Source: Synechococcales cyanobacterium C42_A2020_086 | Lineage (GTDB): Bacteria > Cyanobacteriota > Cyanobacteriia > Elainellales > Elainellaceae | Reading direction: 5' to 3' | Length of the DNA stretch: 64,000 nt | Assembly (NCBI GenBank): GCA_015272325.1 | Contig: JACYLU010000002.1 | Coordinates: 408,146 to 472,145, forward strand | In this document: positions 17,712 through 25,533 of the stretch, piece by piece | Position numbering within the stretch: the first letter of the stretch is position 1 | Layout: the number at the start of each line of letters is the position of its first letter | The notes under the pieces: generated by a model | What the model saw: only the letters and a program-made list of their open reading frames with translations | Database searches by the model: none | Told to the model about the DNA's origin: nothing | Translations under genes and position numbers: made by a program

Positions 17712-17742
17712 TTTGATAGCTATACAACGATTAAGCTATATT
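17712..17742. promoter_or_regulatory. Inverted repeat in the acsF / heme oxygenase divergent promoter region
   Basis: ATAGCT (17716-17721) and AGCTAT (17734-17739) face each other across 12 bases, and the first also belongs to the 8-base palindrome ATAGCTAT (17716-17723). For the plus strand they sit between a weak -35 (TTTGAT, 17712-17717) and a -10 (TATATT, 17737-17742) with a long 19-base spacer. This could be the binding site of an oxygen-responsive regulator. The repeats are visible; the promoter boxes are inferred. Confidence 0.5.
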
Positions 17743-17828
17743 TGGTCTCGTGCTGATCTCGAAAGCTTGAACCTGTGACAAGGTGCAGCGAGCAGGTTTA
17801 GCCCATCCGACATTTAAGGAGTCGCATC

Positions 17829-18560
17829 ATGAAAACGCTATCCGTTGCCCTGCGGGAAGGAACGGCCCATGCCCATACCCTGGCCGAAAACACTGCGTTT
17901 ATGAAATGCTTTGTGAAGGGAGTGGTAGAGTGGGACCCCTTGCGTAAGCTGCTTGCCAATCTCTATTTTGTTTACAGTACCTTGGAAGCCGAAATTGAAA
18001 GCCACTGTGACGACCCAATTCTAGCTGCCATTCACTTTCCAGAACTAAATCGTTCTGCCAGTCTAGAGCAAGATCTAGCGTTTTATTATGGCAAACAGTG
18101 GCGACATGAGATTGCTCCCTCTGCGGCGGGGTTGGTCTACGTCAACCGCATCCGGGAAGTGGCTACCACTGATCCAGCCCTGTTAATTGCCCATTCCTAT
18201 ACTCGATACCTAGGCGATCTATCCGGAGGGCAGGCACTCAAAACGATTATTCGCTCGGCTCTCAATCTACCTCCCACTCAAGGAACAGCGCTGCATGAAT
18301 TTGACCAGATCCCTACCCCAGAAGCAAAGCGGGCGTTTAAGGAGCGCTATCGTCACGCGATTGACGCTCTAGATCTCGATGAAGTCACAGTTCGCCGAAT
18401 TGTCGCCGAAGCCAATTTTGCCTTTGCTCTGAATCGAGATGTAATGCATGAACTAGAGCCAGATGTGAAAGCCGCAATCGGCGATCATGCCTTTGATTTG
18501 CTGACGCGGCAAGATAAACCGGGCAGTACAGAACGCGCCTTACATCAATATCTAAACTGA
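17829..18560 (+). CDS. Heme oxygenase (biliverdin-producing)
   Basis: Opens heme to biliverdin IX-alpha, Fe and CO, using ferredoxin and O2, as the first step toward phycobilins. The 243 residues include the proximal-ligand region EGTAHAHTLAENTAFM (His16) and the distal helix YTRYLGDLSGGQALKTII with the GDLSGG motif. Length is normal for cyanobacterial enzymes. An AAGGAG ribosome site precedes the ATG. Being divergent from acsF and just upstream of hemN, it matches the second heme oxygenase (ho2) of the low-oxygen gene set known from Synechocystis and Synechococcus. Confidence 0.95.
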   Translation: MKTLSVALREGTAHAHTLAENTAFMKCFVKGVVEWDPLRKLLANLYFVYSTLEAEIESHCDDPILAAIHFPELNRSASLEQDLAFYYGKQWRHEIAPSAAGLVYVNRIREVATTDPALLIAHSYTRYLGDLSGGQALKTIIRSALNLPPTQGTALHEFDQIPTPEAKRAFKERYRHAIDALDLDEVTVRRIVAEANFAFALNRDVMHELEPDVKAAIGDHAFDLLTRQDKPGSTERALHQYLN

Positions 18561-18594
18561 TACTTAACAAGAAACAGCTGAATTCATCCCTGAG

Positions 18595-18640
18595 AACGCA
18601 ATTTTAATATAAACGTGACTTAAATTGCGTTAATTGCGTT
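18595..18640. repeat. Inverted and direct repeats before hemN
   Basis: AACGCAATTT (18595-18604) and AAATTGCGTT (18622-18631) are perfect reverse complements with a 17-base loop. AATTGCGTT is then repeated at once (18632-18640). This lies in the 136 bases between heme oxygenase and hemN and could attenuate read-through or bind a regulator. Confidence 0.75.
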
Positions 18641-18696
18641 GTCATTCAACCTAAGTATCAAAACCAGTCTTGATTGGAGAGGAGAACACAGCTTTC

Positions 18697-20082
18697 ATGA
18701 CTTTTGTATTGTCACCTGTTCAATTTGATGCGCGCTTGTTGCAGAAATACGATCGCCCATTGCCACGCTATACCAGCTATCCCACCGCGGCTGAATTCAC
18801 TTCAGAATTTGATCAACATAGCTTCAAGCAGGCAGTCGCTATATCCAATTCCCGTCAATTGCCCCTATCCCTCTATGTTCACATTCCGTTTTGTCAAACT
18901 GCCTGCTACTTTTGCGGTTGCAATATGCTTGTCACCCAAAGCCAAACTGCGGTTCAATCCTATGTGGACTGCTTAGTGCAGGAGATTCGACAAACGGCAG
19001 CCTTGATCGATACGTCGCGTCCAGTGACCCAAATGCACTGGGGTGGCGGCACACCGAACTATTTGAATTTGGATCAAGTCGAGTTACTGTGGCGGACTCT
19101 ACAGCAACACTTCTACTTTGCCCCAAATGCGGAGATTTCGGTTGAGATCAATCCTCGCTATATTAACCGTGACTATATCGTGGCACTGCGAGAGATTGGG
19201 TTTAACCGCATTAGTTTTGGTATTCAAGACTTCAATCCAAAAGTACAAGCTGCCGTGAATCGAGTGCAACCAGAGGATTTATTATTTGATGTCATGAGCT
19301 GGATCCGCACTGCTGAGTTTGATAGCATCAATGTTGATCTAATCTATGGCTTGCCCCATCAAACGCTGCGTTCATTCACCGAAACGATCGAAAAAACGAT
19401 TGCGCTTAATCCTGATCGCATTGCTGTCTTCAGTTTCGCCTATGTTCCCTGGCTGAAGCCCATTCAGAAACATATTGCTGCCGATGCATTGCCCAATCCA
19501 TTTGAGAAGCTAGATATTTTGCAAATGGCAATCGAAACGCTAACCCAGCATCAGTATCAATACATTGGCATGGATCACTTTGCCAAACCCGATGATGAAC
19601 TAGCGATCGCTCAACAGCAGGGTACTCTAAAGCGAAATTTCCAGGGATATACGACCTTGCCTGATGCTGAATTGTTTGGTTTTGGCTTAACGTCCATCAG
19701 CATGTTGCACGATGCCTACGCCCAGAACCATAAACAGTTGCAGACCTATTTTCGGTTGATTGAGACAGGGGGACTGCCTACTGAGCGCGGAATTCAGTTA
19801 CACCGAGATGATCAGATTCGTCGCTACATCATCATGGAATTGATGTGTCAGTTTGGTCTCTCTAAGCTGGATGTAGAAGCTCGCTATCATCTTGACTTTG
19901 ATCGGTACTTTACCAGTGAACTTCAAGCATTAACTCATCTAGAAAATGATGGGCTAGTTGAGGTCATGGGTGATCGGCTTCAGGTGACACCCGTGGGGCG
20001 GCTCCTGATTCGCAATATTGCCTCTGTGTTTGATGCATATCTTCATCAGAAGCCTGTCTCTCGTTTCTCAAAAGCAATTTAG
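18697..20082 (+). CDS. hemN: Oxygen-independent coproporphyrinogen III oxidase (radical SAM)
   Basis: Decarboxylates coproporphyrinogen III to protoporphyrinogen IX without O2. Residues 61-75 carry the radical-SAM iron-sulfur motif VHIPFCQTACYFCGC (Cys66, Cys70, Cys73, plus the conserved Cys75). Other HemN signatures are WGGGTPNYL, EINPRYI, GFNRISFGIQDF and DLIYGLPHQT. The C-terminal HemN domain is present, as expected for HemN rather than the related HemW. The ATG at 18697 gives the usual start; an upstream in-frame non-ATG codon would add nine residues. It replaces oxygen-dependent HemF when oxygen is scarce, in keeping with its neighbours. Confidence 0.96.
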   Translation: MTFVLSPVQFDARLLQKYDRPLPRYTSYPTAAEFTSEFDQHSFKQAVAISNSRQLPLSLYVHIPFCQTACYFCGCNMLVTQSQTAVQSYVDCLVQEIRQTAALIDTSRPVTQMHWGGGTPNYLNLDQVELLWRTLQQHFYFAPNAEISVEINPRYINRDYIVALREIGFNRISFGIQDFNPKVQAAVNRVQPEDLLFDVMSWIRTAEFDSINVDLIYGLPHQTLRSFTETIEKTIALNPDRIAVFSFAYVPWLKPIQKHIAADALPNPFEKLDILQMAIETLTQHQYQYIGMDHFAKPDDELAIAQQQGTLKRNFQGYTTLPDAELFGFGLTSISMLHDAYAQNHKQLQTYFRLIETGGLPTERGIQLHRDDQIRRYIIMELMCQFGLSKLDVEARYHLDFDRYFTSELQALTHLENDGLVEVMGDRLQVTPVGRLLIRNIASVFDAYLHQKPVSRFSKAI

Positions 20083-20130
20083 TCTAGATGGGTCCAGCCC
20101 GTTTGTAGTGTTTGTTGTGTGAGGAGTCTG

Positions 20131-20976
20131 ATGTCATCTAACCTTAGTTCGCCTATCCCAAGCTATTCCCCGATAAGCTGGCCATTCATATTATTCTTTA
20201 TTGCGATTCATCTTCTGGCAATTGCTGCACTCTGGTTCTTTTCATGGACTGCATTTGCCATGACGCTATTTCTGCATTGGCTACTGGGTAGTATTGGAAT
20301 TTGTCTGGGCTATCATCGTCTGCTGAGTCACCGTAGTTTTCAGGTTCCTCAGTGGCTTGAGTATGCCATCGCTATCCTAGGTGCTTTAGCGATGCAGGGC
20401 GGTCCCATTTTCTGGGTGGCTGGGCATCGGTTACACCATGCCTACACAGAAGACGAGATCAAAGATCCCTACTCGGCTCGTCGCGGTTTTTGGTGGAGCC
20501 ACATGCTATGGCTGGTTTATCCTCAGCCTGAATTTTTTGACTATGAGCAATATGCCCGTTTTGCACCTGATTTAGCAAAGCAACCCTTCTATCGCTGGCT
20601 AAATCGCTACTTTTTACTTCTGCAACTGCCCTTAGGAATTCTGCTCTATGTGATTGGGGGTTGGTCGTTTGTGCTGTGGGGCATGTTTGTAAGGGCAGTC
20701 TGGCTGTGGCATAGCACTTGGTTCATTAACTCGGTTACGCATCTATGGGGCTACCGCACCTTCGAAACAGCAGATAACTCGCGAAACCTATGGTGGGCCG
20801 CCCTACTAACCTATGGCGAAGGTTGGCATAACAACCATCATGCCTATCCACAAGTGGCAAAAGCAGGCTGGCAATGGTGGGAGATGGATGTCACGTGGTG
20901 GGCAATCAACCTGCTGCAATGGCTCGGTTTAGCCCGAAAAGTAAATCTGCCTCCTCCGACGTGCTCACAGCGCTGA
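20131..20976 (+). CDS. Membrane fatty-acid desaturase (acyl-CoA/acyl-lipid delta-9 type)
   Basis: A 281-residue membrane di-iron enzyme that introduces a double bond into fatty acyl chains. The three histidine boxes are present: HRLLSH (62-67), HRLHH (99-103) and HNNHH near residue 232. Four hydrophobic segments flank them. The ATG at 20131 follows a GAGGAG ribosome site; a GTG ten bases upstream is less likely. It begins 48 bases after hemN and is probably co-transcribed. A desaturase also ends the acsFII-ho2-hemN operon reported for Synechococcus PCC 7002 (there called desF), so this may be its counterpart, perhaps needed to keep membranes unsaturated at low O2. Confidence 0.92.
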   Translation: MSSNLSSPIPSYSPISWPFILFFIAIHLLAIAALWFFSWTAFAMTLFLHWLLGSIGICLGYHRLLSHRSFQVPQWLEYAIAILGALAMQGGPIFWVAGHRLHHAYTEDEIKDPYSARRGFWWSHMLWLVYPQPEFFDYEQYARFAPDLAKQPFYRWLNRYFLLLQLPLGILLYVIGGWSFVLWGMFVRAVWLWHSTWFINSVTHLWGYRTFETADNSRNLWWAALLTYGEGWHNNHHAYPQVAKAGWQWWEMDVTWWAINLLQWLGLARKVNLPPPTCSQR

Positions 20977-21010
20977 TTTAAGCAGTGGTCGATGCAGAAG
21001 GAGTCAGCGA

Positions 21011-21074
21011 TGCTAAATGAAACTCGTCGGTTTTAGCACATTTCTGTATCAAAGTGTTATCACGGGTATCCGTG
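21011..21074. terminator. Two hairpins between convergent desaturase and P450 genes
   Basis: TGCTAAA (21011-21017) pairs with TTTAGCA (21032-21038). CACGG (21061-21065) pairs with CCGTG (21070-21074) around a four-base loop. They lie between convergent gene ends and probably stop transcription from one or both sides. Confidence 0.5.
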
Positions 21075-21102
21075 TTGGGTCACCGAATGATATCAACTAA
21101 TA

Positions 21103-22476
21103 TCAACAACGCATTCCGGTGACCTTCATCCGCAGTCGATCTGACGGAGCAACGGTTAGCCCGCGTCGTGTTGGGCGGATTGGCTGTTGGTTCAGCAGCG
21201 TCAACTCAAATTGGGACAAGAGCTGAGCTAGGACTAGCTTCATCTCAAACAGGGCAAAGGCGGAACCGATGCAGCGACGATCGCCACCGCCAAAGGGCAA
21301 ATACTCGTAGGGTGAATATTGCCGTTCTAGAAACCGTTCGGGTCTAAACTGCTTGGGTTCGGGATAAACGGCTGCTCGGTGATGGGCCAGGTAAATCGAG
21401 GGCATAATCACTGTGCCTGGTTCCAGGGCATAGCCGGCAATGGACATTGGTTGCTTCACCACTCGTGGAAAAGCGCTGATTGCAATCGGGTAGAGGCGCA
21501 GCGTTTCCTGGCAGACTGCCTGCAGGTAGGGCAAGCGGCTGATCGTCACGGGGTCGGCTTGGGCATCTAGCGCCTCTAGTTCTGCTAGCAGTTTGCTGCG
21601 CACGTCTGGCAGCAAGACGATCCAGTACAGCGCCCACGCCAAGGCAGAGGCAGTGGTTTCGTGTCCGGCAAACAGCAGCGTTACCAGCTCGTCGCGCAGT
21701 TCCTCGTCACCCATGGGCTGCCCCTCGGAGTCTCGAGCGGCCATCAGCAGTGCCAGAATATCGGTTCGTGCCGCATCGGGATGAACGCGGCGGTTGGCGA
21801 TCTCGGCGTAGAGCAACGCATCTATTTGCTGCCGCAGCCGCAAAAATCGGCCCCAAGGACTCCAGGCTCCCCAATCTTGCTGCAAAAATCGATAGAACAG
21901 AAACATTGTTCCGAAGGGCGAGCCAAATCCATCTAGCATCTGGCTGAGGGTCTGTCTCAATGGCTCGTAGCGCGGACCGTTCTCCAGCCCAAACACCGCC
22001 TGCAAAATGACCTGTAGAGAAATAGCCTGCATTACCGGACGTACTGCAAAGGCTGTGCCGACTGTCCAGGAACGGGTGGCTTGAGCGGTGATAGATTGGA
22101 TGACCTGCCCGTAGGAACGCATGCGATCACCATGAAAGGGAGGCATTAAGAGCTGTCGTTGCCGCTGATGGGCTGCCCCCTCCAGTAAGACAATGCCATG
22201 GTCCCCTAGCAGCTCTCTGAGGATTTGATTGCCCCCTCCAGCGCTGAACTGATCGGGTTTGGCTGTGAAGATGGCTTCTAGTGCTTCAGGACTGCTGAAG
22301 TAAACTAGAGCAGGTGTGCGGTCCGGCTGAGATACGCGGTAGTCATCTCCATAGGCACGATGGCGAGCTTCCAAGGTTTCCAGCGGTTGAAATAAAAAGC
22401 GCAGCCCCCAGAGGCGGCGTTTCCAGAGGGGCGTTTTGGCCGGACCGTTGAGCAATCGAGGAGTCGGATACACCAT
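21103..22476 (-). CDS. Cytochrome P450
   Basis: A 457-residue heme monooxygenase. The I-helix oxygen-binding motif AGHETTASALAW, the K-helix ETLRLYP (ExxR) and the heme loop FGGGDRRCIGSAFALFEM with Cys402 as thiolate ligand are all intact. It lacks a membrane anchor and looks like the bacterial CYP110/CYP120-type class common in cyanobacteria, whose members oxidise fatty acids, alkanes or terpenoids. It lies 83 bases after the FAD oxidoreductase gene on the same strand, so it may be the last gene of the phosphonate operon or an independent gene. The substrate cannot be read from the sequence. Confidence 0.95.
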   Translation of the reverse strand: MVYPTPRLLNGPAKTPLWKRRLWGLRFLFQPLETLEARHRAYGDDYRVSQPDRTPALVYFSSPEALEAIFTAKPDQFSAGGGNQILRELLGDHGIVLLEGAAHQRQRQLLMPPFHGDRMRSYGQVIQSITAQATRSWTVGTAFAVRPVMQAISLQVILQAVFGLENGPRYEPLRQTLSQMLDGFGSPFGTMFLFYRFLQQDWGAWSPWGRFLRLRQQIDALLYAEIANRRVHPDAARTDILALLMAARDSEGQPMGDEELRDELVTLLFAGHETTASALAWALYWIVLLPDVRSKLLAELEALDAQADPVTISRLPYLQAVCQETLRLYPIAISAFPRVVKQPMSIAGYALEPGTVIMPSIYLAHHRAAVYPEPKQFRPERFLERQYSPYEYLPFGGGDRRCIGSAFALFEMKLVLAQLLSQFELTLLNQQPIRPTRRGLTVAPSDRLRMKVTGMRC

Positions 22477-22559
22477 GATGATTCAGTGATCGCCATCGAC
22501 AAATAGACCCACCACGCTGACCCAGAAATGCAGTTCTGCATCATAGCGCTATCGTCTGA

Positions 22560-23702
22560 TCACGATTCTAAAGCAACGACTTCCTCTGCTAGCCCAAAGG
22601 ATAAGGTCATGCCCGCTCCTCCTAAAGCGTTGACAATTGTGACTCCCGGCTCTGGATGCACGACTAACTCCGTGCGGTTGGGGATTTTGGCATAGATGCC
22701 GTGCCACGTTTGAGCAATCTCCAGTGAAGGCGGCTTGGCAAAGGTTTTGAAGTAATCGAGGATGATGCGATTTAAGTCCGCGCGATCGAAGGGATCGGGA
22801 TTTAAGCCGTACTCATGGGAATCGCCAATCGTTAGCTCGCCTAGGTCATTTTGGGAGACCATGACATGAATCCCCCACTCAACAAAGTAGGGAGTTTCGG
22901 TTTGAATTCTCTGCTTCAGTGCGGCTAAAGAAGCGCAGTGAGCAAACGCGGTGTAGTGAGTCAGCGTCAACCCGGCACAGAGGGCAGGCCCCAAGCGCCA
23001 CTGATGGGGTTGCGGCACGGTTCGCAGCATTTGCAGTTTAACTTTGGTCATGCCGCTCTGCTGATAAGTGGCTGGATAGAGGGTCTCAAAATCAGTACCG
23101 CTGCATACATAGAGGCGATCACAGGTCCATGGTTTTCCGCCGGCAACGAAATTGGGATGGGAGACCTCCGTCACCGCAGTGTTGAACTGGAAAGACACAC
23201 CGTACTCGTTTATCAGCAATTGGGGAATTTGGGCGATTGCTTGCCGGGGATCAACAATGACCTCGGTGCCGCTCCATAGCCCGGCTAATAGTCCATCGGG
23301 AACGGCCGCCGGACTTTTGTCAGCCACTTGTTCTGGAGTCAAAAGCGCGATTGAATATGAGTCATTATGCCGCGTCTCAACAAACTCTTGCAAAACTGCC
23401 AGTTCGTCTGGTTGATAGGCCAGATGCAGCGAACCGCATTGGTCAGCCTGAAACCCAGCTTTAGCTGCTACATCAATCCAAATTTGCCGCGATCGCAATG
23501 CTCGTTCTAGCAAGGCACCCGTCGGTTGACCGATCGGCCAAACCATCCCAAAATTGCGAATCGAGGCCTCTACTGCCGCAGGATTGCGTTCAAAGACTGT
23601 TACCTGTAAGCCGCGTCGTGCTGCGGCCAGGGCATGGGCGAGTCCAACAATACCAGCACCAATGATCGCAACTTCGGTGTGTGGAGGAGAAGAGTTTGCC
23701 AT
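22560..23702 (-). CDS. FAD-dependent oxidoreductase of phosphonate catabolism (DAO family)
   Basis: A 380-residue glycine-oxidase-like flavoprotein. The FAD-binding fold is at residues 10-40 (VAIIGAGIVGLAHALAAARRG, then VTVFERN), and the C-terminal NALGGAGMTLSFGLAEEVV closes the FAD site. A distinct DAO subgroup is repeatedly found beside phosphonatase-like hydrolases, and some members oxidise 2-aminoethylphosphonate or its N-methyl form to phosphonoacetaldehyde. Here it follows the HAD phosphonatase-like gene and its transporter, so the same role is likely. Phosphonoacetaldehyde would pass to the HAD enzyme. The family is sure; the substrate is inferred from context. Confidence 0.85.
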   Translation of the reverse strand: MANSSPPHTEVAIIGAGIVGLAHALAAARRGLQVTVFERNPAAVEASIRNFGMVWPIGQPTGALLERALRSRQIWIDVAAKAGFQADQCGSLHLAYQPDELAVLQEFVETRHNDSYSIALLTPEQVADKSPAAVPDGLLAGLWSGTEVIVDPRQAIAQIPQLLINEYGVSFQFNTAVTEVSHPNFVAGGKPWTCDRLYVCSGTDFETLYPATYQQSGMTKVKLQMLRTVPQPHQWRLGPALCAGLTLTHYTAFAHCASLAALKQRIQTETPYFVEWGIHVMVSQNDLGELTIGDSHEYGLNPDPFDRADLNRIILDYFKTFAKPPSLEIAQTWHGIYAKIPNRTELVVHPEPGVTIVNALGGAGMTLSFGLAEEVVALES

Positions 23703-23791
23703 GGGAAAAGGTGGAAGAAAGCCTAGAGAACGAGTCAGGAGATGAGTTAAGTAAGATGCTCAGCAATAGACAGAATAAGCACAATACAAGC

Positions 23792-24517
23792 TTACTGTAG
23801 TCTCAAGATGATCTGCTTCAGCTCGTGTAGAGAATCTAGCAAGCCGTCATTTGGGTAGGCGGCAAGCTCCTCACGGCTATGGGTTCCTCCAGTTACGCCC
23901 AGGGAGAGCAAGCAATTTGCATAATATCCTGACTCCATATCCGCAGGTGTATCGCCAAGATTAATCACAGTTTTAGAATCTCGAATACCCAATCGATACA
24001 TTGCCTTTTGAATCATAAATGGAGCGGGACGACCTTCATCGCCGTAAATTTCGCTGGGGGTCACCGAGGCTTGAATCAGCGAATCGGCTGTGCCTACATA
24101 GTTGGCATCTAACCCCTGGTGCCACCCCAACCGCTCCAGAATAATATTGGTCACCTGACGATAAAACCCAGTAGTCAAGGCAATTTTGATCTGCTGCGAC
24201 CTTAACCAGGCAAAGATCTCTAAGCAGCCCTGAGTTGGTCGGATCGGCTGGCTGCGGTAGTAATCTTCTAAAATTACCTTGAACTGATTGAACGATGTCT
24301 CAACTTGGGCAGCATAGTCTGAATGATCCTCGCCAATTTGCGTCTGCCACAGCGTTTCAAACACGCGGCGCTTCGACCACCCCATCATATGCTGAATCTT
24401 TTTGGGATCGGCTTGTAATCCAGTAGCGGCAGCGGCTTCTAAAAAACAGCGTTGGACAGCGCCGTCATCCTGCACGGTTGTGCCTGCCATGTCAAAAACG
24501 ACAAGTTGAATTGGCAT
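23792..24517 (-). CDS. Phosphonoacetaldehyde hydrolase-like HAD enzyme
   Basis: A 241-residue HAD hydrolase predicted to split the C-P bond of phosphonoacetaldehyde into acetaldehyde and phosphate. The nucleophile motif is FDMAGTT (Asp9, with Ala11 as in PhnX). The cap has MGWSK with Lys49 in the place of the Schiff-base lysine of phosphonatase (MGxxK). Motif II is LTTGF, and the GRPAPFMIQKAM and NLGDTPADM segments carry the later acidic motifs. It is close to, but distinct from, classical PhnX. The gene sits 3 bases after the phosphodiesterase-like gene and before the FAD oxidoreductase, which could supply its substrate. Confidence 0.88.
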   Translation of the reverse strand: MPIQLVVFDMAGTTVQDDGAVQRCFLEAAAATGLQADPKKIQHMMGWSKRRVFETLWQTQIGEDHSDYAAQVETSFNQFKVILEDYYRSQPIRPTQGCLEIFAWLRSQQIKIALTTGFYRQVTNIILERLGWHQGLDANYVGTADSLIQASVTPSEIYGDEGRPAPFMIQKAMYRLGIRDSKTVINLGDTPADMESGYYANCLLSLGVTGGTHSREELAAYPNDGLLDSLHELKQIILRLQ

Positions 24518-24520
24518 AGC

Positions 24521-25465
24521 TTAAGTCAGAGAGGATAAGGTGGATGCAGCAGGTTGCAATTTTAGATCAGTATTTTGACCATTTAGATCAGTATTTTGAA
24601 AATCAGTATTTTGACAGTCGGCAGAACGATTGCATGACATCAGCCCTGGAATCAATCCTGGGATCGCAAAAGATTGCATATTCACCGCCAAAGGCAGATC
24701 GAGCAGCCGACACACCAGCGGCGCAATCGCTAGCTGCGACAAAGCGGCTTCAGTATTCACTCCTGGCTGCAATGCAGGACTGAAGCAAAACAGCGGCACG
24801 TCTCGCACATCAGGCAGCGTTCCACCATGTTGACCGTCAGCATTCATGCCATGATCGGCGGTGATGAGAATCTGGTAGCCTGCCTGCCGCCAGCGCGGTA
24901 AATACTGGGCCAGCAAATTGTCCATCTCTAGGGCTTTGTTGCGATATTGACTCGACTCGCCGCCAAACTGATGCCCAATTGAATCCATGCCGCAGGGGTG
25001 CACTAGGAGGAAATCGGGTTCGTAGTTCTGCCGTAACACCTCTGCATCGGCAAATACATGGGAGTCGGGATAGTCGTCTTCCCAGTAGAACTTGCCATGC
25101 TGAATCGGTCGAGATGAATCGTGCTGCTCCCGATCGCAAAACGGATCAAAAGGCGCTCGGTTGTAAAGTTCGCTAAAGAAATAGTAAGCCGCCGCTGCCG
25201 TTGTCCGATTCGCTGCGGTAACTAGGTGAAATAGACTAGTTTGCTGAGAAAGCCGCACAATTTGATTAGAAGTGATGCCATTCACCGAACAAGGCGTTCC
25301 GGTAAGCAATACCTCATAGATGGGACGAGAGACGGAAGGAAGCTGAGCTTGAACTTTGTATAGGCTAGCTTGACCAACTTCAACGAAATGAGCGAGATAC
25401 CCCATGGAGGCTTGAGCCACGTCAAAGCGTAGTCCATCAATGATCACTAGAATTAGCTTTGACAT
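24521..25465 (-). CDS. Alkaline-phosphatase superfamily hydrolase (phosphodiesterase/pyrophosphatase type)
   Basis: A 314-residue metal-dependent hydrolase. The metal ligands lie in VIIDGLRFD (Asp10) and ITADHGMNADGQHGG; a LLTGTPCSVNGITSN segment holds the likely catalytic Thr. The family includes nucleotide pyrophosphatases and phosphonoacetate hydrolase (PhnA). This protein is shorter than PhnA (about 400 residues). Its place between the ABC ATPase and the phosphonatase-like gene suggests that it handles a phosphonate or phosphonate ester. The ATG at 25465 is preferred; an upstream TTG adds five residues. The last 30 residues are a low-complexity Asn-Thr-Asp repeat encoded by tandem DNA repeats and are probably disordered. 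Confidence 0.82.
   Translation of the reverse strand: MSKLILVIIDGLRFDVAQASMGYLAHFVEVGQASLYKVQAQLPSVSRPIYEVLLTGTPCSVNGITSNQIVRLSQQTSLFHLVTAANRTTAAAAYYFFSELYNRAPFDPFCDREQHDSSRPIQHGKFYWEDDYPDSHVFADAEVLRQNYEPDFLLVHPCGMDSIGHQFGGESSQYRNKALEMDNLLAQYLPRWRQAGYQILITADHGMNADGQHGGTLPDVRDVPLFCFSPALQPGVNTEAALSQLAIAPLVCRLLDLPLAVNMQSFAIPGLIPGLMSCNRSADCQNTDFQNTDLNGQNTDLKLQPAASTLSSLT
24566..24614. repeat. In-frame short repeats in the 3' end of the phosphodiesterase gene
   Basis: ATCAGTATTTTGA occurs at 24566-24578, 24587-24599 and 24602-24614. The spacings (21 and 15) are multiples of three, so the repeats lengthen the protein's tail without a frameshift, giving repeated Gln-Asn-Thr-Asp. Confidence 0.9.
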
Positions 25466-25533
25466 CGATTCAAGCTCCAATTGCTGTTTGGTTCACGCCC
25501 CTTTCTTTGCTCCACCTTGCTCAGTCGAGTGGT

